Notes under the pieces: generated by a model
Database searches by the model: none
What the model was told of the DNA's origin: nothing
Seen by the model: only the letters and a program-made list of their open reading frames with translations
NCBI GenBank assembly: GCA_015680905.1
Contig: CM027381.1
Location: 87,941,501 to 88,005,500 of the forward strand
DNA: 64,000 bases
Reading direction: 5' to 3'
Source: Coptis chinensis
Taxonomy: Eukaryota; Streptophyta; Magnoliopsida; Ranunculales; Ranunculaceae
In this document: piece after piece, positions 12,200 to 25,704 of the stretch
How positions within the stretch are numbered: position 1 is the first letter of the stretch
How the letters are laid out: the number at the start of each line of letters is the position of its first letter
Made by a program: the position numbers and the translations under genes

Positions 12200-12676
12200 A
12201 TGAACCCTGAAGCAGATGAAATGGTAGAACATCTTCGGGGTATCCATGAGCAAGTGAAACTGGCCATTCATGCCAAGTAAAAGCCTCGGGTCGACAGTCA
12301 TCGCCGTCAGGTACTTTTTGATGTTGGTGATTTTGTTTGGGCGGTATTAACTCGTAACCGTTTTCCTGTTGGAGAGTATAATAAGCTTAAAGAGTGGAAG
12401 ATTGGACCATGTGAGGTATTGCAAAAGATCAATGATAACACATACCGGTTGTGCCTACCCAGTCATTTGAAGACTTGTGATGTCTTTAATGTGAACCACC
12501 TGAGTCATTGTTTTGTGGAGTCCGATTCTACTACAGTGAACTCGAGGACGAGTTCTTTCCAACTTGGGCCGACTGATGCAGGAGGATCCGAGTCAAATGA
12601 TGCTGAGTTGCTAGATTGTGCATTGATGGCACTAAAGTATCATGAGTTGGTGGATCAGCGCAAAGATGGCAAGTAA
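12200..12676 (+). pseudogene. Ty3/gypsy integrase C-terminal fragment
   Basis: One frame reads from 12200 through an in-frame TAA at 12278 to the stop at 12674-12676. The residues match the end of gypsy pol: an RR..F..GD.VW segment (FDVGDFVW), then FPVGEYNKLK, WKIGP and INDNTYRLCLP, then a DVFNVNHLS segment. That is the spacer and GPY-like C-terminal domain of integrase. Protease, RT and the integrase core are absent upstream, so this is a 5'-truncated relic. It belongs to a different lineage from the Tat element at 32616-45378. Confidence 0.8.
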
Positions 12677-13075
12677 TCACGATCTTTTCCTAATTGGGGC
12701 AAGTTGGGACGTGTTTTGGTATTTTGGCCATAACTTTGGCTACGGTTGTCAGAATCACGCGTGTGACCCCAATTCAGAAAAATCTCGGAGGCACGCAGGC
12801 TGTCACCACCAAGCCGCTCCGCGGTAGCCATTTTCGTGGTCAAATTCCACTGTTTTCCCTTCCAAATTCATCGTTTTAGATTTTCTTTTCATTTTATCAT
12901 TTCGGAAATAAATCTGAGTCCGATTTGGGCTAGACTTTTGGTAGATTATTTCTGTTTTCATCTAGTTAATTTTAGTAGGAATAATATTCGGATTTAGAAT
13001 GTTTTACAGCTATAAAGTTCGGCTTGTGGGATAATAATAGTGATTCTTGATTTTATTAAACTTTAATAGACATTA
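12677..13075. other. Possible LTR or 3' region of the gypsy relic
   Basis: Follows the integrase stop directly. It contains ctataaagttcgg, a possible TATA element, near 13011. It appears to continue after the MITE (13622-13740: a stretch with ttatctctagtctacagg and two aatcaccgtg words), so the MITE may have inserted into an LTR. No second LTR was found to confirm this. Confidence 0.3.
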
Positions 13076-13618
13076 GAGCATCTCTAGGTGGTGGTAGCAT
13101 ACTCTTCATATTTGAAGAAATTTTTTTTGAAGAAGCTGGTCGTAAATTTCGACCAACTCTAGGTGGTCGCAAATATCATTCGCAAATTTGGAATAGGACT
13201 ACCTTGGCTTACATTGATATCTTGTCGTAGCGACATTACCAATCGCCGCCCCAAGTTGAAAAAAACTCACGCGACATTCCCAATCGTCGCACCAAATTGA
13301 AAAAGTAAAAAAAAAAATAACTTGCATAACTCGCGCGATATTAGTAGTGGCGCGTGACAGTACTACTTTTTTGGTGCGTGGTACTGGTTTAAGTAAAAAA
13401 AAAAAAATTGGGGCGACATTTGCAACGGCGCGCGACATTACCAATGTCGCTCTGCATCCGCATCCGCATCCAAATTGGCAAATTTGCGAACAAGAATGCG
13501 AATGAACAGGTTATACGACCGAATTTACTACCACCTAGAGTTGGAATTCCAGAAAATTCCGAAGTATTCCTTCAAATTTGAAGAATTTGACAGGTTATAC
13601 TGCCACCTAGAGATGCTC
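13076..13618. mobile_element. Harbinger (Tourist-like) MITE with TTA target duplication
   Basis: A 543 bp element with perfect 16 bp terminal inverted repeats GAGCATCTCTAGGTGG, flanked on both sides by TTA (13073-13075 and 13619-13621), the signature of PIF/Harbinger transposition. The subterminal sequences ttcaaatttgaag...aattt are also inverted. The interior has gcgacatt(a/c)ccaatcg repeats. It has no transposase frame, so it is non-autonomous. Confidence 0.88.
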
Positions 13619-13621
13619 TTA

Positions 13622-14759
13622 GAGACGTTTTCTCTATGTTTAGGGCAAATCTCTTGTGTCCTTCTCTGCTTATCATCTGTTATCTCTAGTCTACAGGATA
13701 ATCTCTATTCTGTTTGGCTTCAGTGAGACACAAATCACCGTGAATCACCGTGTTTTAATATTTTCTCAAGTTTGTTTGAAATCAACATGTATTTGAGAAC
13801 TAATATAAATAATACTATTGTCAACGCACTTAAGTTGCAAAATCTTCAAGCAATCTTACTTCCTATCATTTTGATTTTTTCCAACATGATATTTCTTCTT
13901 ACATTTTTCTTTCACATTCATTTTATTCCTTATTATGTTTATTTTAATTGTGAATATATATTGCAGTTTGATTATAAAAGGGATAAAAGAAATGCTAGCA
14001 AATTTTATTGTATATAAGTGTGTGCAGCAATGGCAACCAAATAGTTTGAAAGGAATATTGATACTACGCCACTTGAGAAGCATAGATCATTGGTGTTGTT
14101 GTCAGGAAAGAGTAGTCGGGCATGATGTTCAAGGAAATTTAAAAAAATTAAGACTAAGCCATCTTAATCCCTGCTTGAATGGTTTGGAAGGAAGTGTTGG
14201 TCGGTGAATCCTCTCTCTCTAAGTGAGAAAACCTCATTGTTTTAATCAAAACTTGAATCATTAAAATATTTTGGAGTTAAATTTTTTGATACATAATAAT
14301 TCAAAAAAATAAATTATAAAATATTAAAAAAAAATATATGGATTGTTTCTTTTTATTCATCTCATTGAACATCAAACTCAAAATCTAATATGCTACTTAA
14401 GTATATAGATAGTAGATCACCTCCCTATATTAAAGTAGCTAAGGTGGACAATTTCTTTTCTATGTGGCAATTTCCCAGTACTTGGTTTTGTCACGTGGAT
14501 CACTTAAATTTCAATTTGAGTGCAAGTGCAATTTTGAGAGCGGAAGGCTATTGGTTGTTTCTTATTAAAATTACAACTCTCTCATCTATTTCACTTTTTC
14601 TAAAACTTCTATAATCTCTACGTGCGAGTAATATAGTAGAATCAATTAGTATATTTTTGTTTGTTGTATAGTAGAACGAACTCGAATATATTGAAGCACC
14701 ACCGAGAAATAGTTCGTATATGGAATTAGAGAAGAAGGCTCCAATGGAAAGTTTTGGAT
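13622..14759. other. AT-rich spacer
   Basis: No gene recognised; open frames are below 100 codons and lack family motifs. The start looks like the continuation of the gypsy relic's terminal region. A segment near 14255-14330 (gaatcattaaaatattttgg...ataattcaaaaa) recurs in diverged form near 16128-16205. Confidence 0.35.
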
Positions 14760-14932
14760 CAGAGCCGGCCCTAGGCCTATGTTGTCTAAGGCTTTGCATA
14801 GGGCCCCTAATATAAATAAAAAAAAAATGCCTCGTGAAACTATTAAAAACCCACTATAATGTAAGAAACCTAGATAAAAACCCAATTTTTCAGACTTTGC
14901 ATTGGGCCCTTTGAAACACAGGGCCGGCCCTG
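14760..14932. mobile_element. hAT-type MITE (CAGGGCCGGCCCTG ends)
   Basis: A 173 bp element with ends CAGAGCCGGCCCT and AGGGCCGGCCCTG, and the inner words gcatagggccc and gcattgggccc. These termini are typical of plant hAT elements. The 8 bp flanks TTTTGGAT and TCTTAAAT agree at 5 of 8 positions, consistent with a decayed hAT target duplication. Non-coding. Confidence 0.75.
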
Positions 14933-17836
14933 TCTTAAATGGTGATCGCAAAAGAGGTTAGATCACCTATTTATTCTATTTTCAATTTATAGGACAAAGT
15001 TTAAGGCGTGTGATTTTGTTGTGGGGTCCACATTGTTAAACAGGGTGTTTAGAGTGTATCGAGATAGAAAGACTTCTCTACTGTTAACTAGAGCACTATG
15101 GTAGATGAAACAAAGGGAACTATCATCACGCCTGACACATAAAGTACGTCATTTTGAACGACAAAAGTGGAGAAGATGAAATAGAGCTAATCAAATATTT
15201 GCCTGAGGAATTAAGAAGGGACGTCAACGATATCTATACTTGGATTTAATCAAGAAGGTGACACGAATTACTATGCTTTGATGTACTCAGTGTTTTCATT
15301 ATAGAATTGTAGAGTATTGGTTTAGTTCAGAGTTATATGTAGGTTGATGTTTTCACTATAAAATTGTAGAGTATCGGTTTACTTCAGAGTTATATGTAGG
15401 TTGAATCATTAATATTATTTGTAATTTTAACTAATGTAATCATTATGATTATGTGTATTTTTCATCAACCCATGACCTTAAACTCTATCACGTGGGACAC
15501 AACTAGCTAACAAGTTTTTTTTTTTGGTAATCTAGCTAGCAAGCTTATAATTATGGCAATCATGATCTTTTGATATCTAAAACAAGTAGTGTTTTATCAC
15601 GTGTATGTCATTGAACCTTAAGGTGTTGTGCTAACGTCATGCTTAATTTGAATTGAATGATATGTTTTTTTTTCAGGAATTTCATAACTCTATTTATCGG
15701 GATTGAATTGGAATTGGATGAAAGAGGACCCCCCAAAAAAAACTTCATATGTACCTTTGTTTTGAAGTGTGAGTGAGAGGTTTTTGGATAAGATGCTAAC
15801 TTCTTTGGTGTGTATCATCAGTTAGTACTCAATGATTCGGTAGAACTATTTGGAATCTAGAACGGATGAGAATATGTCTTAGCAAGGAGTATAGGTTCAG
15901 ACTTTTAGAGAGTTATCCAGGTTATAAAGAAGAAAGAACATCGCCCATGGAGTTGCTACAATCTAACATGGTACCACAACACATAAAACACAATAGATTT
16001 ATAGTTGCATTGGCTTCAGAGGTTGCAGCTAAAAGGAGAGTTGCCTCTCCACCTACCTATTGAATCTCTACTCCCTAAAGCTTTCGATAGAGAAACGATA
16101 CAATAATTCTCAGACATGCACAAAAAATTGAATCATTACAATATTCTATAATTAAAACTTTTTGGTATATAATAATTCAAAAATTAAAATTTATAGTGTA
16201 ATATTCCATGACTGCATATATAATATTTTGATATGTAGTCTATTTCTGTTGGGTCACTTCCTCTAACAGCCACATCCAATGTGGTTGAGTTCCTCTCCCC
16301 ATCTTAAATTAAAGAATGACTATAATAATTAGAGAATAGAAAATACTTGAAGAAGCTTACTGAGAAGACGTACTTGACTTCACAAAATGGGAAAAATAGA
16401 TAGTTATTGCTTAAGTCAACTGAAATAGATACTCAAGAGATAAGTTACAAATATGACTAATTGACTACACCTATAGAAAATTAGAGAAACAAGTGGTGAA
16501 AGAGACACCACGTGTTAAGTAGACTAATAAAGACATTATGTGTTAAGTGGTGGAAAAGTAGACTTTGGACCTCAAGAATCCCAAACGGACCAGGCCAGCC
16601 TAAACCCTAATAAACCTTATTTCTGGACAGTTGTTGGGGGTCTTTTGTTGCGCTAAAACGTGGGGGCCCTTGCGGCTGTCTAGATAGCCTGCCCTAGAGC
16701 TGCCTTGCCGAAAACGCAAAACGATTTAGCTTTTAGTCCTAATTAAAATAGCAAGTTGTGTTGGTCTACAATTGTCCGTTTATTAAAATTGATGCTTGAC
16801 TAAGTTGACTTAGCATTGACTGTGAGTTGACCGTTTTCTAATTAACATCCATTTTTTTTTAGGACCAAATGAAAATATTGTGATTAACAGTAGAACTAAA
16901 TATTAAAAACTCCAAGGATAAAATCAACACTTTTAAAATAAAAGCAATTTTAAAAGCTATGAATTTACTTCTTTGCTAAAGGCAACTGAAGATAGATACT
17001 CAAGAGATAGGTTAACCCATTTGTTATCTTAAAAAAATCATAGCGAGAATACACGTGTGGAAATTAGAGATGCAAGTGGTTAAAGTGACAACACGTGTTA
17101 AGTATATTAATGTGCTAAGAATTAAAAAATTAAAAATTAAAAGACACCACAAATTTTGGAATAATTAATTGCTTTATTTATTGGGTTTTCTTTCCATATC
17201 TTTGTTTAATCGATTTTGATACATAAACTCTACTAGGCTGCTACATGTAAGATTTCAACAAAATTTTGTTTTGTGCTTAATTTTATTTGACGATATGAGT
17301 ATTATGAGATTAAATACTAAAAAATGAGTATTCTAATGTTGGTTTTCTTTTGTAGTTTTTTTGGAATAAGGGAAAAACAAATTTAGATTTAACCCTTAGA
17401 TTAAAATCAATTGTGGCTTCTCATATATGAAAATCTCATTTTAATATGTCGTTTACAAGTATAAGTAGAAGCAAAGATGTATAATTAATTGTTTTTTTTA
17501 GTGGGTCTAAATGTTGCAGTAATTGGGGTTAGAAGCAGCAAATGCTATAAAGAAATGCCAGTTGAGCTTCTTCGTGCCAGTCTTCTCCACACTAATAATC
17601 AACAACGCAAGTTTTTACCTTTTAATGGATTTTGCTCAGCGTACTATGTTTGTAGATTTATTTAATAGCCATAACAAATTATTGGCACTCGGAACTTTGT
17701 TCAATTAATTTACTGTATAAGTTTCAATATAAAATAAAAAAAAAAATTATATAAAAACGATCCAAAAATCTAGTGTTAAATATATAGGGCATGTGCATTA
17801 AACTTGCTCTGAAAATGGTCGAGTAGCACATCTCGC
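14933..17836. other. AT-rich spacer
   Basis: No gene recognised. It contains the tandem duplication at 15292-15405. A dispersed pair reads gatactcaagagata(a/g)gtta...acacgtgttaagta, near 16429-16525 and 16995-17105. Short open frames at 15866-16063 and 17523-17708 show no family motif. Confidence 0.4.
15292..15405. repeat. Tandem duplication, ~57 bp unit
   Basis: Two adjacent copies of a unit reading gttttcattatagaattg, then tagagtattggttta, then gttcagagttatatgtagg, with few differences between copies. The second begins near 15349. Non-coding. Confidence 0.75.
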
Positions 17837-18169
17837 TAAGGGTGGAATTCGAGCTAAACAAGCCGAGCTTTACCATGCTCAAGCTCGGCTCGCTAATTAC
17901 ACGAGCTTTAAATTGAGTTCGAGCTCGGCTCATATAGTTAAACGAGCGAGCTCGAGCCGAGCTTAAACGAGCCAAGCCCGAGCTGAGCCCGAGCCGCTCG
18001 GTTATTTTACACTATAAATATGCTATTTAAGTTAAACGAGCTGAGCTTTATCAAGCTCATTTGTTACACGAGCTTTAATTTGAGCTCGAGCTTGGCTCAT
18101 ATAGTAAACGAGCGAGCTCGAGCCAAGCCCAAGCCGAGCTCCGAACCCTCGACTCAAATTCCACCCTTA
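17837..18169. mobile_element. Non-autonomous hAT element with perfect 8 bp target duplication
   Basis: A 333 bp element beginning TAAGGGTGGAATTCGAG and ending with the near-perfect inverse CTCAAATTCCACCCTTA. The flanks are an exact 8 bp direct repeat CATCTCGC (17829-17836 and 18170-18177), the hAT signature. The interior consists of many cgagct/agctcg words (gagctcgagc, cgagccgagc) that can pair with one another. No transposase frame. Confidence 0.9.
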
Positions 18170-19083
18170 CATCTCGCAGTGTTGGCGTAATGTAAGAAAT
18201 TCGTTAACTCGCAACCCCACGAGTTGATGCCAAAATGTATTTGTGCCGGGCTTCATTCCAAAAGTTATATGGGTCGGGCTTCTGTAAGGCTCAGAGGGCT
18301 ACTTACGTATACCGGCCCAGTCGACTGGTGTAATTTCTAAGGTTGCGTAAGTATTAAGTCCGCTATATTCCTACGTTGAAATAGAGTTAGTAAGCGGGGC
18401 TTTATTCGTCATTGTACACTTGATGTTTGTATTAAGAAATTGGGCCTAACACCCAATTTTGGAGAAAATGAAGTCTAGAGGACACGGTTTTTGATGAGTA
18501 ACTCACAAAGACAAATTCTAACAATTAGTAACTCACGAACTTACGATTTCAAATTTAGTAACCCTCAAGGAAAAAATAAGTTTGCCCGGCCATTTTACGT
18601 TTTTTAAATGACAGTTATACCCTTTCGTGAAAATAACCCTCAAGGACAAATGGCCCAGATTTAAAATAAATATTTTTCAATTTTATCATTTCTGTCATTT
18701 TACTATGAACAATGAGTGTTCATACATTCTGCTAGTGTATGAACAATGATTGTTCATATCCAAATAAGTGAATGTACTTTATACAATATATTGATGTATG
18801 AACATTGAATGTTCATACCCAAGGACTGTGAACATCGAATGTTCATACCCAAAAGACTATGAACATCGAATGTTGTTCATACCCAAAAGACTATGAACAT
18901 TTAATGTTAATGTATGATACTAAATACACCAGGTCGTTTCGTTTGGACCGAGCCGTTAATTATTTCATATTAGGGGTATATTTGACATTTCATCTATCCG
19001 ATCCGTTTTTTATTTCGCATCAAGAGTATATTTGAACTTTCATCTACCCAGTATTTGAGAGTTACATAAATAATCTACCCAGT
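18170..19083. other. Spacer before arm B
   Basis: No gene recognised. A segment near 18355-18430 (aagtccgctatattcctacg...cacttgatg) resembles 272-328 near the left window edge, so some homology with arm A's outer flank persists past the duplication border. The palindromic array at 18700-18916 lies here. Confidence 0.4.
18700..18916. repeat. Array of TGAACAT..ATGTTCA palindromes
   Basis: About six copies of a near-palindrome of the form tatgaacat(t/c)gaatgttcata, the last incomplete. The later copies are spaced by cccaaaagac in units of about 31 bp. Each unit can form a short hairpin. One unit has an extra gttg insertion. Non-coding. Confidence 0.75.
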
Positions 19084-22000
19084 ATTCAAAGAGGGTTTTC
19101 ATATGTCATGACAATTTTATACTAAGTGAGACTTACCAATAATTTTTTTTTTTTTTTTCCATAGAACAATTATTTAAAAAAAAAAAAACATGGTTTTGTC
19201 AACATGCTGTTATTTGTTTTGGAATTAAGCATGTGTAACTATGTTTTCCCCAATGTAACTCACTTTTAAAACTTGTGTGCTTGGTTACTTTCATATTTGC
19301 AAAAAAATTATGGGTAGAATTTGAACTAGAACAGGGGATTTTTCGGACATAGATTCCATCGCCAAAGTTGTAGTTAGACTGATGCAAACCGGAAACAACA
19401 TTCCAATGATTTGGACCCTTGTTGGCTGGAATTCAGTGGTGGAAATCCCCCCATGTTCTTGATATGACCCTGTTTTTAGTTTAAATTATACCTTGAAAAG
19501 TTTACAAATTTTGCACAAGTTTACATTTTTCCGTTTTGGACTAATGTTTTTGTTTTTATCAACTCCATTTTGTTTTATTTTCTTCAGATTTCAGTGCCAT
19601 TTTTTCCAAAAACAAAAATTGTAATCAAATATCACTTGTTTTTTTCCAAATTGCTTTTCCGATTATTACAGATATAAATAAAGCATGTATTTGATTGCAT
19701 GGTTATGTATCACTTTGTATTTGAAATTTTCATGTCAAAGGAAACTTTTGTAAATATAATCTCCCATTCTCAAGATTATCACAAAAAAGTTGTGGGAGGA
19801 AGACTTGAAAAGAGGGAGGCACATGGCAGGATTTAAAGGAAGTTTCTTGTTTCAGGAAAATTCTCCAGCTAGAAAGGAGAGTTACCTATGCAAATATTTC
19901 TGCTGTTAAACATACCTAGAATTTTGAAAAACAAAATTTTTTCTAGATGCTTGATTGCTCGTACTTATTCTGGTTTTACTGGTCTTTTATGACGCTTTCA
20001 GTACTTTTAGTTACTTAGGTTACGACTCTACGTTTCAATGATTCTTACTTTTATTTTTCTATATAAAAAGTTTTGTTTAATGTTTTTTTGCTGCCTAATG
20101 TTTGGCATAATTAATTTTAATTATCTTTCTGTATGGATGCAAAATCAGAAAAACCCTTTGCAGAGTTTGGAAATGGAATCAAAGAATTGACTTGGTTTGG
20201 GCCACTTTTGGTCGCAGTGCGGTGGTGGAAAGTGGGATCACCTTTACTGTCCTTGACACATCCCTGATTTTGTTTAAATTCTACAAATTTGCAAGTTGAA
20301 CAAGTTCATATTGTTTCAACTTTATTTTTCTAATTTTGTGAAAATGTTTTTCCCTCTCCTTATGTTTATGCACTTTTTGTATCAGATTTTTTTTTGGCTG
20401 TTCCTGAAATGGAAGGCGATGTTTTTTTACTGAATGGGAACCCTTTTTAGTTGGCATTCAGTGGTGGAAAGTGGAAACACCTTTCTTCCATGTCCTTGAA
20501 TCATCCCCAGTTTTAGTTCAAATGATATCTGGAAACTTGTACAAATTTGCAATGGTAACAAAGCACAGATACTTTAAACTTCATTCTTCCTACTTTTGAG
20601 AAGCTCCCCGTCGCCCCTCCTAATATTTATGTATATTTTTATTTATGTTTCTGTAGTTGTCCTAGTTTGAGCATTTGGGCAAGACAATTAGCTCGAAAAC
20701 AGTGATTGTCTGACTATGATAGTATGGATACAATGCGATAGCAAGCTTCCTGGACTAGTTACCAATTTAACATCCTATTAGAACTTGTTTAACATGTTTT
20801 TGTTGATATTTGCATCTTTACTATACCGAACTCATATTTCTTGTGATTATTTGCTTGTCTTTTGAGTTTTACAGGCTTACTTTTATTTTATTTCGTAAGC
20901 GTGGCTCCGCCAATTGGCAAGATCTCTGGAGATTGTTCCCACAATCCCTCTAGTCTCGATTTTAATCTCATAGACAGCCACACAGGTATGTGTGGGTTAA
21001 GCGGAGCATTTAGTAGGTTGAAAAAATAATGAAAACTTGATTTGATTTCCCAATATTTGATTTTTCGAGTTTTCATATGTTTTATTGAGTGTTGTAAGTT
21101 CACCACTTTGGTTTTCTTTTCCCTGGTTTTTCTTTTTTAATCAAACGTAATTGTGTTTATATACTTTTATTTTTAGTAACTTTCGTCCTTTTTTATTTTT
21201 ATTTTGGCTCTTGTAACTTTTTTAATCTGCTTAATTATGGTGGTAAATGTCCTCTTGGGAACACTGGATGAGGTCTTTCTGGGTAGGCCCACCACCGCTC
21301 ACGCACGGGAGGGTCATGCCCTAGTGCTTTTTGTAATTTCTTCATTTGTAATTTAAGGTGGCAAATGTTCTTTTTGAGTAACGGTGGATAAAGACTTGTG
21401 AAATGGCCCAATCCACTGATTGTGCCTATGGTGTGGGTAGGAGGTTATTGTAAACAATGTTGAAGAAGGGAAAGGTGTTGAAACTCGGAAGTGCAAATAG
21501 ACCGAAAGAGTAATGCAACCAAGTGGATCATTCTTGTGATCCCTCATACGTTGTATTTGCGACTACTTCGTTGGACCTCATCACATTTGTTGCCCTTTAC
21601 ACCGATCTTGGAGTTATGGACTGCCCTTGTTGCCCACAGGAGGTTACCCTCTACTTCAACGTCATTTGAACTTCTAAACCGCATTATCTAGCATGACCCC
21701 TTTAATATTTTTTATTAGCCTTTAACAAACTTGATTTGTTTTAATATTGTTTATTTTATTAATTTATTTACTTTCTTGTCTCATATTTTGTTTCATATAA
21801 ACCTTCTATCTTTGTTGCCGATCTTTGATTTGTTTTTCACCTATTTTCTTGGTGTTTTGCATTTTCATATGAGCAAGTGACTTGTTGTCTTCCCTATGGT
21901 TTATTGGCTTTTGAGGAATGATTGTCAAACAATGGGGGTGGAGAAGGGATAGGCTCTGGAGAAGGCCATAAGGACCAAAAAAAGGAATAGAAATCAATGG

Positions 22001-25000
22001 ATTATCCTTCTGGTCCATCATACCTTGTTTCTATTGCCACTAAGACTTTGTAATTGTGGTCATTTCATCAGATCTTGTACTTATCCTTCTGCAGCATTTG
22101 AACATCCACACCACGTGATCCAACATGTCCTCTTTGATGTATTGCTATTCTCTCGCCTATTTTATATCTTCTCATATTTTTATTTCTTCTTTGTGTTTCT
22201 TGAGCTTCCTTTTGTGATGACCTAGTATGCGAAGAAACACAAAACAAAAGTTTCGAAGCTTCAGTCTTGTTGTGGGTTAATGTGGGTCTCCTTGATTGTG
22301 AAGAGATGATAAATAAGGGAAACAGTTGTACTGTTAAAGTCCAGTACTCATAGAAGCATTTGTGTCAATTCTTATTGTGGTAGGGATATGGTGTAACCAT
22401 CGGATTGAACTCTTGTATGATGCATAAAACTTGTCTGATTGTCTAACTGTATATCATTTTCCAAGAGATTGAGAAATTTGAGGGACATGGACCAAAACAA
22501 ATTCAGAATTTCAGAATTTCAGAATTTAGGAAATCTCTTCAGGCCTCGGAGAATGATATACAGGGACATGACTTCACAAATCAAATCGATTTTGTGATGC
22601 ATGTCCATCTAAGAAGGGTTCAGGTAGGATTATGAGACAATTTCAAGTTGTCATGATATACAAACTTCAGTATGCAGGTTCTCATTTGAGGAGGCCCAAC
22701 ATTGAGTTAGGAAGTCCTAGAGGTATGATTGTATGATTGCATTGAGCAGTTCTGCATCAAATTCAACGATTTCATATGTGCTGAGCACTTTTCTTTGTTG
22801 TTTTTAGCTGTATAATCTTTATTGCATATTCTTCTGCTCAAGTGGTCACCTTTACCAGATTTTCAGTTGTTTCGTTAATAGCTAATGCACAGCCGCAGCG
22901 CAGGTGGAAGAGATCTTTGCCAGGTGATCTTGTTTTTCATCATCATTAGTGGATTATATAAAATTTGTTTATATTTTATTTTCAATATAACATCTTTAAA
23001 ATCCTTGCCAGGTCAATTCTGTTACAAATTAGAATTTGCAAATTTTAGGTTTTAGTCAGCAGAGGTTGTTGTCATCATGCAATCTGAAACAGGTAATTTC
23101 GTTCTGATTTCCTCTAGAACTGACACTGAGACTACAGTGCAAAATTGCCGCAGTGTTGAGTTTGACTAGATGTTAAATGTATTGAATTTTGTTATATCCT
23201 CTTTCTTATTTAGCTGTAGACATCATAGTATCATATACATCCTCTTTTGTTGTTAAACTTAAGACCAAGTTGTCCTTTTTCTAGTAAATGAGTAAATCTC
23301 GCCTACTACATTTGACTTTGAGTTTAAGGCCATTGCTTAATGCTGCCTAGTGTTGCCTAAGCTCACCCGCCACACCTTAGCCAGGGCCTGCACTTTTCAG
23401 TGCATAGCTTTGAGCTGCTCGTTAACATTCAGGAATTGCTATTTCGCCGCTTATGAGGATCATTGGATAAACCCTTGGTTATAGGTCTTGCATATTGATC
23501 CTTGTTTGGAACTTTTAGATTCTCATTAAATCTAGTGAGCTTGTGCCTTGTAGAACTTTAGTAATTTATTTTGAGTTGATTGATTCCATTTCAAAGTTAT
23601 GCCATCTTAGATCTTTGAGATACACAACAAATATCAATTCGTATTTCCTTGAGTGTTAGTGGATTTTGGTCTTGCCTGTAGTTAAAAACCACTGGAATAA
23701 ATGGTTAAAAATTCTGGCTCATGAATATATCGATTGATATAAATAAGATATCCATCATATTAACTTGTGCATATTTTTGCATTTTAGCCTTTTAGGAGTG
23801 TGAAGGGTTTTAACCCTACTGTAGGTTTGCTACCTTCATCTGAATGTTAGAAGCTTTTAATAGGAAGCCATGCCAATGAAGAGTGGTTGTTGGCTTGAGC
23901 AATATATACAAGGATTATTTGGTGTAATTTCCTGGAAGTCATTGCTTCGTCCTTCTTTATGGTCCAAGCTGTGCATGCATTTTGGGGGTGCTCACCTTCA
24001 CAAAAGTCAACATATTGTTTGCAGGTGCTTAAGTTATCAAATTAGGTGCTTTTCTTGCCGAGCGATGGCATGTAAGCCAGTCTTAGCTAGCTACTAGAAA
24101 TAATCGATCTCTCACTATATTTCCAGTCATAAAGTATATTGCTTGGGTTCTTTCCTCTGATTTTGCAGGTTGCTAAAATGAGCTTACTGTGTGGGTATGA
24201 CAATGAACTTCAGATAGGAGGAGAAATATGTCATTCAGTCCCTTGACAAAAGCAACGACGCTATGGACGCAACAAACAAAACTTCGAGTCATCCAGCGTC
24301 CTACAACATTTCACAGGCTTCTAACACCCCTGTATGCAGTCTTATTTTTGCTTTGACCAACGTCTTCATAGACAGTTATCTAAAACCATTATTGTACAGT
24401 GGGCGAAAATGCTCATCTGCTATTTCAGGAGGCCACGTCATCACAATTTTTAAGTGGGTACACAAAGTTAATTAAAAATTAGGCTAATATTTTGATTATT
24501 TGCGAGTCGGTCCCTACTACAAAATACATGGGACGTTGGATTTGATGGAGATTGGACAGATGTTCTCGAGATACATATAATAAGAACAAAACAATTACAC
24601 GCTCCATCTTTAAACCAATTCGCGATCACTGCGAATCATTCAAACACAAAATTTGAATCTAAAAAAAAAGTTCAACTTCAATTACAATTAGGAATCCTAA
24701 AAACCCAAAACACCTTCAACTTCTGCTATTAACCAAACAAAATAAAACACCCAAATGCCAAAAGCCACGAGTTGGGTTTTATTTCACGGTTCTATAAGGA
24801 TATTGGTTCTTAACTTTCGATGCATCGATAAAGCTTAATTGGAACATTTGATATCAGAATCTTCTTTTCTTCTATGGTTCTAATATAACATCTGATATTG
24901 CAATTTGCAGGGCAAGAAATCAAACGAAGAAAGCATCACAGAAGGAAACGAATTGAAAACCAAGAACCTTGCATCATGAGAGGTGTGTATACTTGAATTT

Positions 25001-25704
25001 GTTTATTGAATATAAAATCTGAATTGGATTTCCTATCAATGTGCTCAAATTATGAGTATAATATTTCAAAAAAAAAAAAAAAAAGTGGTGCTGTGGTGCA
25101 TCAAATAAACGACCTTCATGTCTGAGGGCTTCTGAAATGGTAGGCTAAGATGACGGCATTAGTCATCCTCCTCGGATGCTGTATTGAAACTATCAATGAC
25201 GACTGGACATTGTGTAAAATAGATGATTGTGGGCTGACAGAGGACATGCCATATTGTTAGGTCTACATGAAACCGGCAGAAGCAGCCCATCTGTATGACA
25301 GGTATTTCAGATTCTTCCATCCTTTGTATACGGGTAGCATATTGTTAGGTCCTGCTATGGGTAAATTGTATTCATATTCGGTTGTTCATGTAGTTTGATT
25401 AAGGGATCTTACACAACAAGGTAACCAGAAAAACAAATAAATTAAAAGTACACTTGTGATCTGAACAAACTAATATCCCATGCTATGAAGGCATGGGAGC
25501 CTTCTTAAGTTAGTAAAAAGGGTTCCTTAAGTTAGTAGAGGGTATAGGCATACAGCAAATAATGAACTTCAAAACATCTAAACACTCAAAAGCATGTCTC
25601 TGATCCATAACTCAAGGATAAGGTGTAAATGTGTAATAACGAGTAATTTGAGCAGCTCATTGCGGGTGTATATTAAGCACAACGTTATCTATGTAACTGT
25701 GCAG

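Noticed and set aside
18700..18916. CRISPR-like array
   Set aside because: The units are palindromic, ~31 bp and contiguous without unique spacers, and this is a plant genome.
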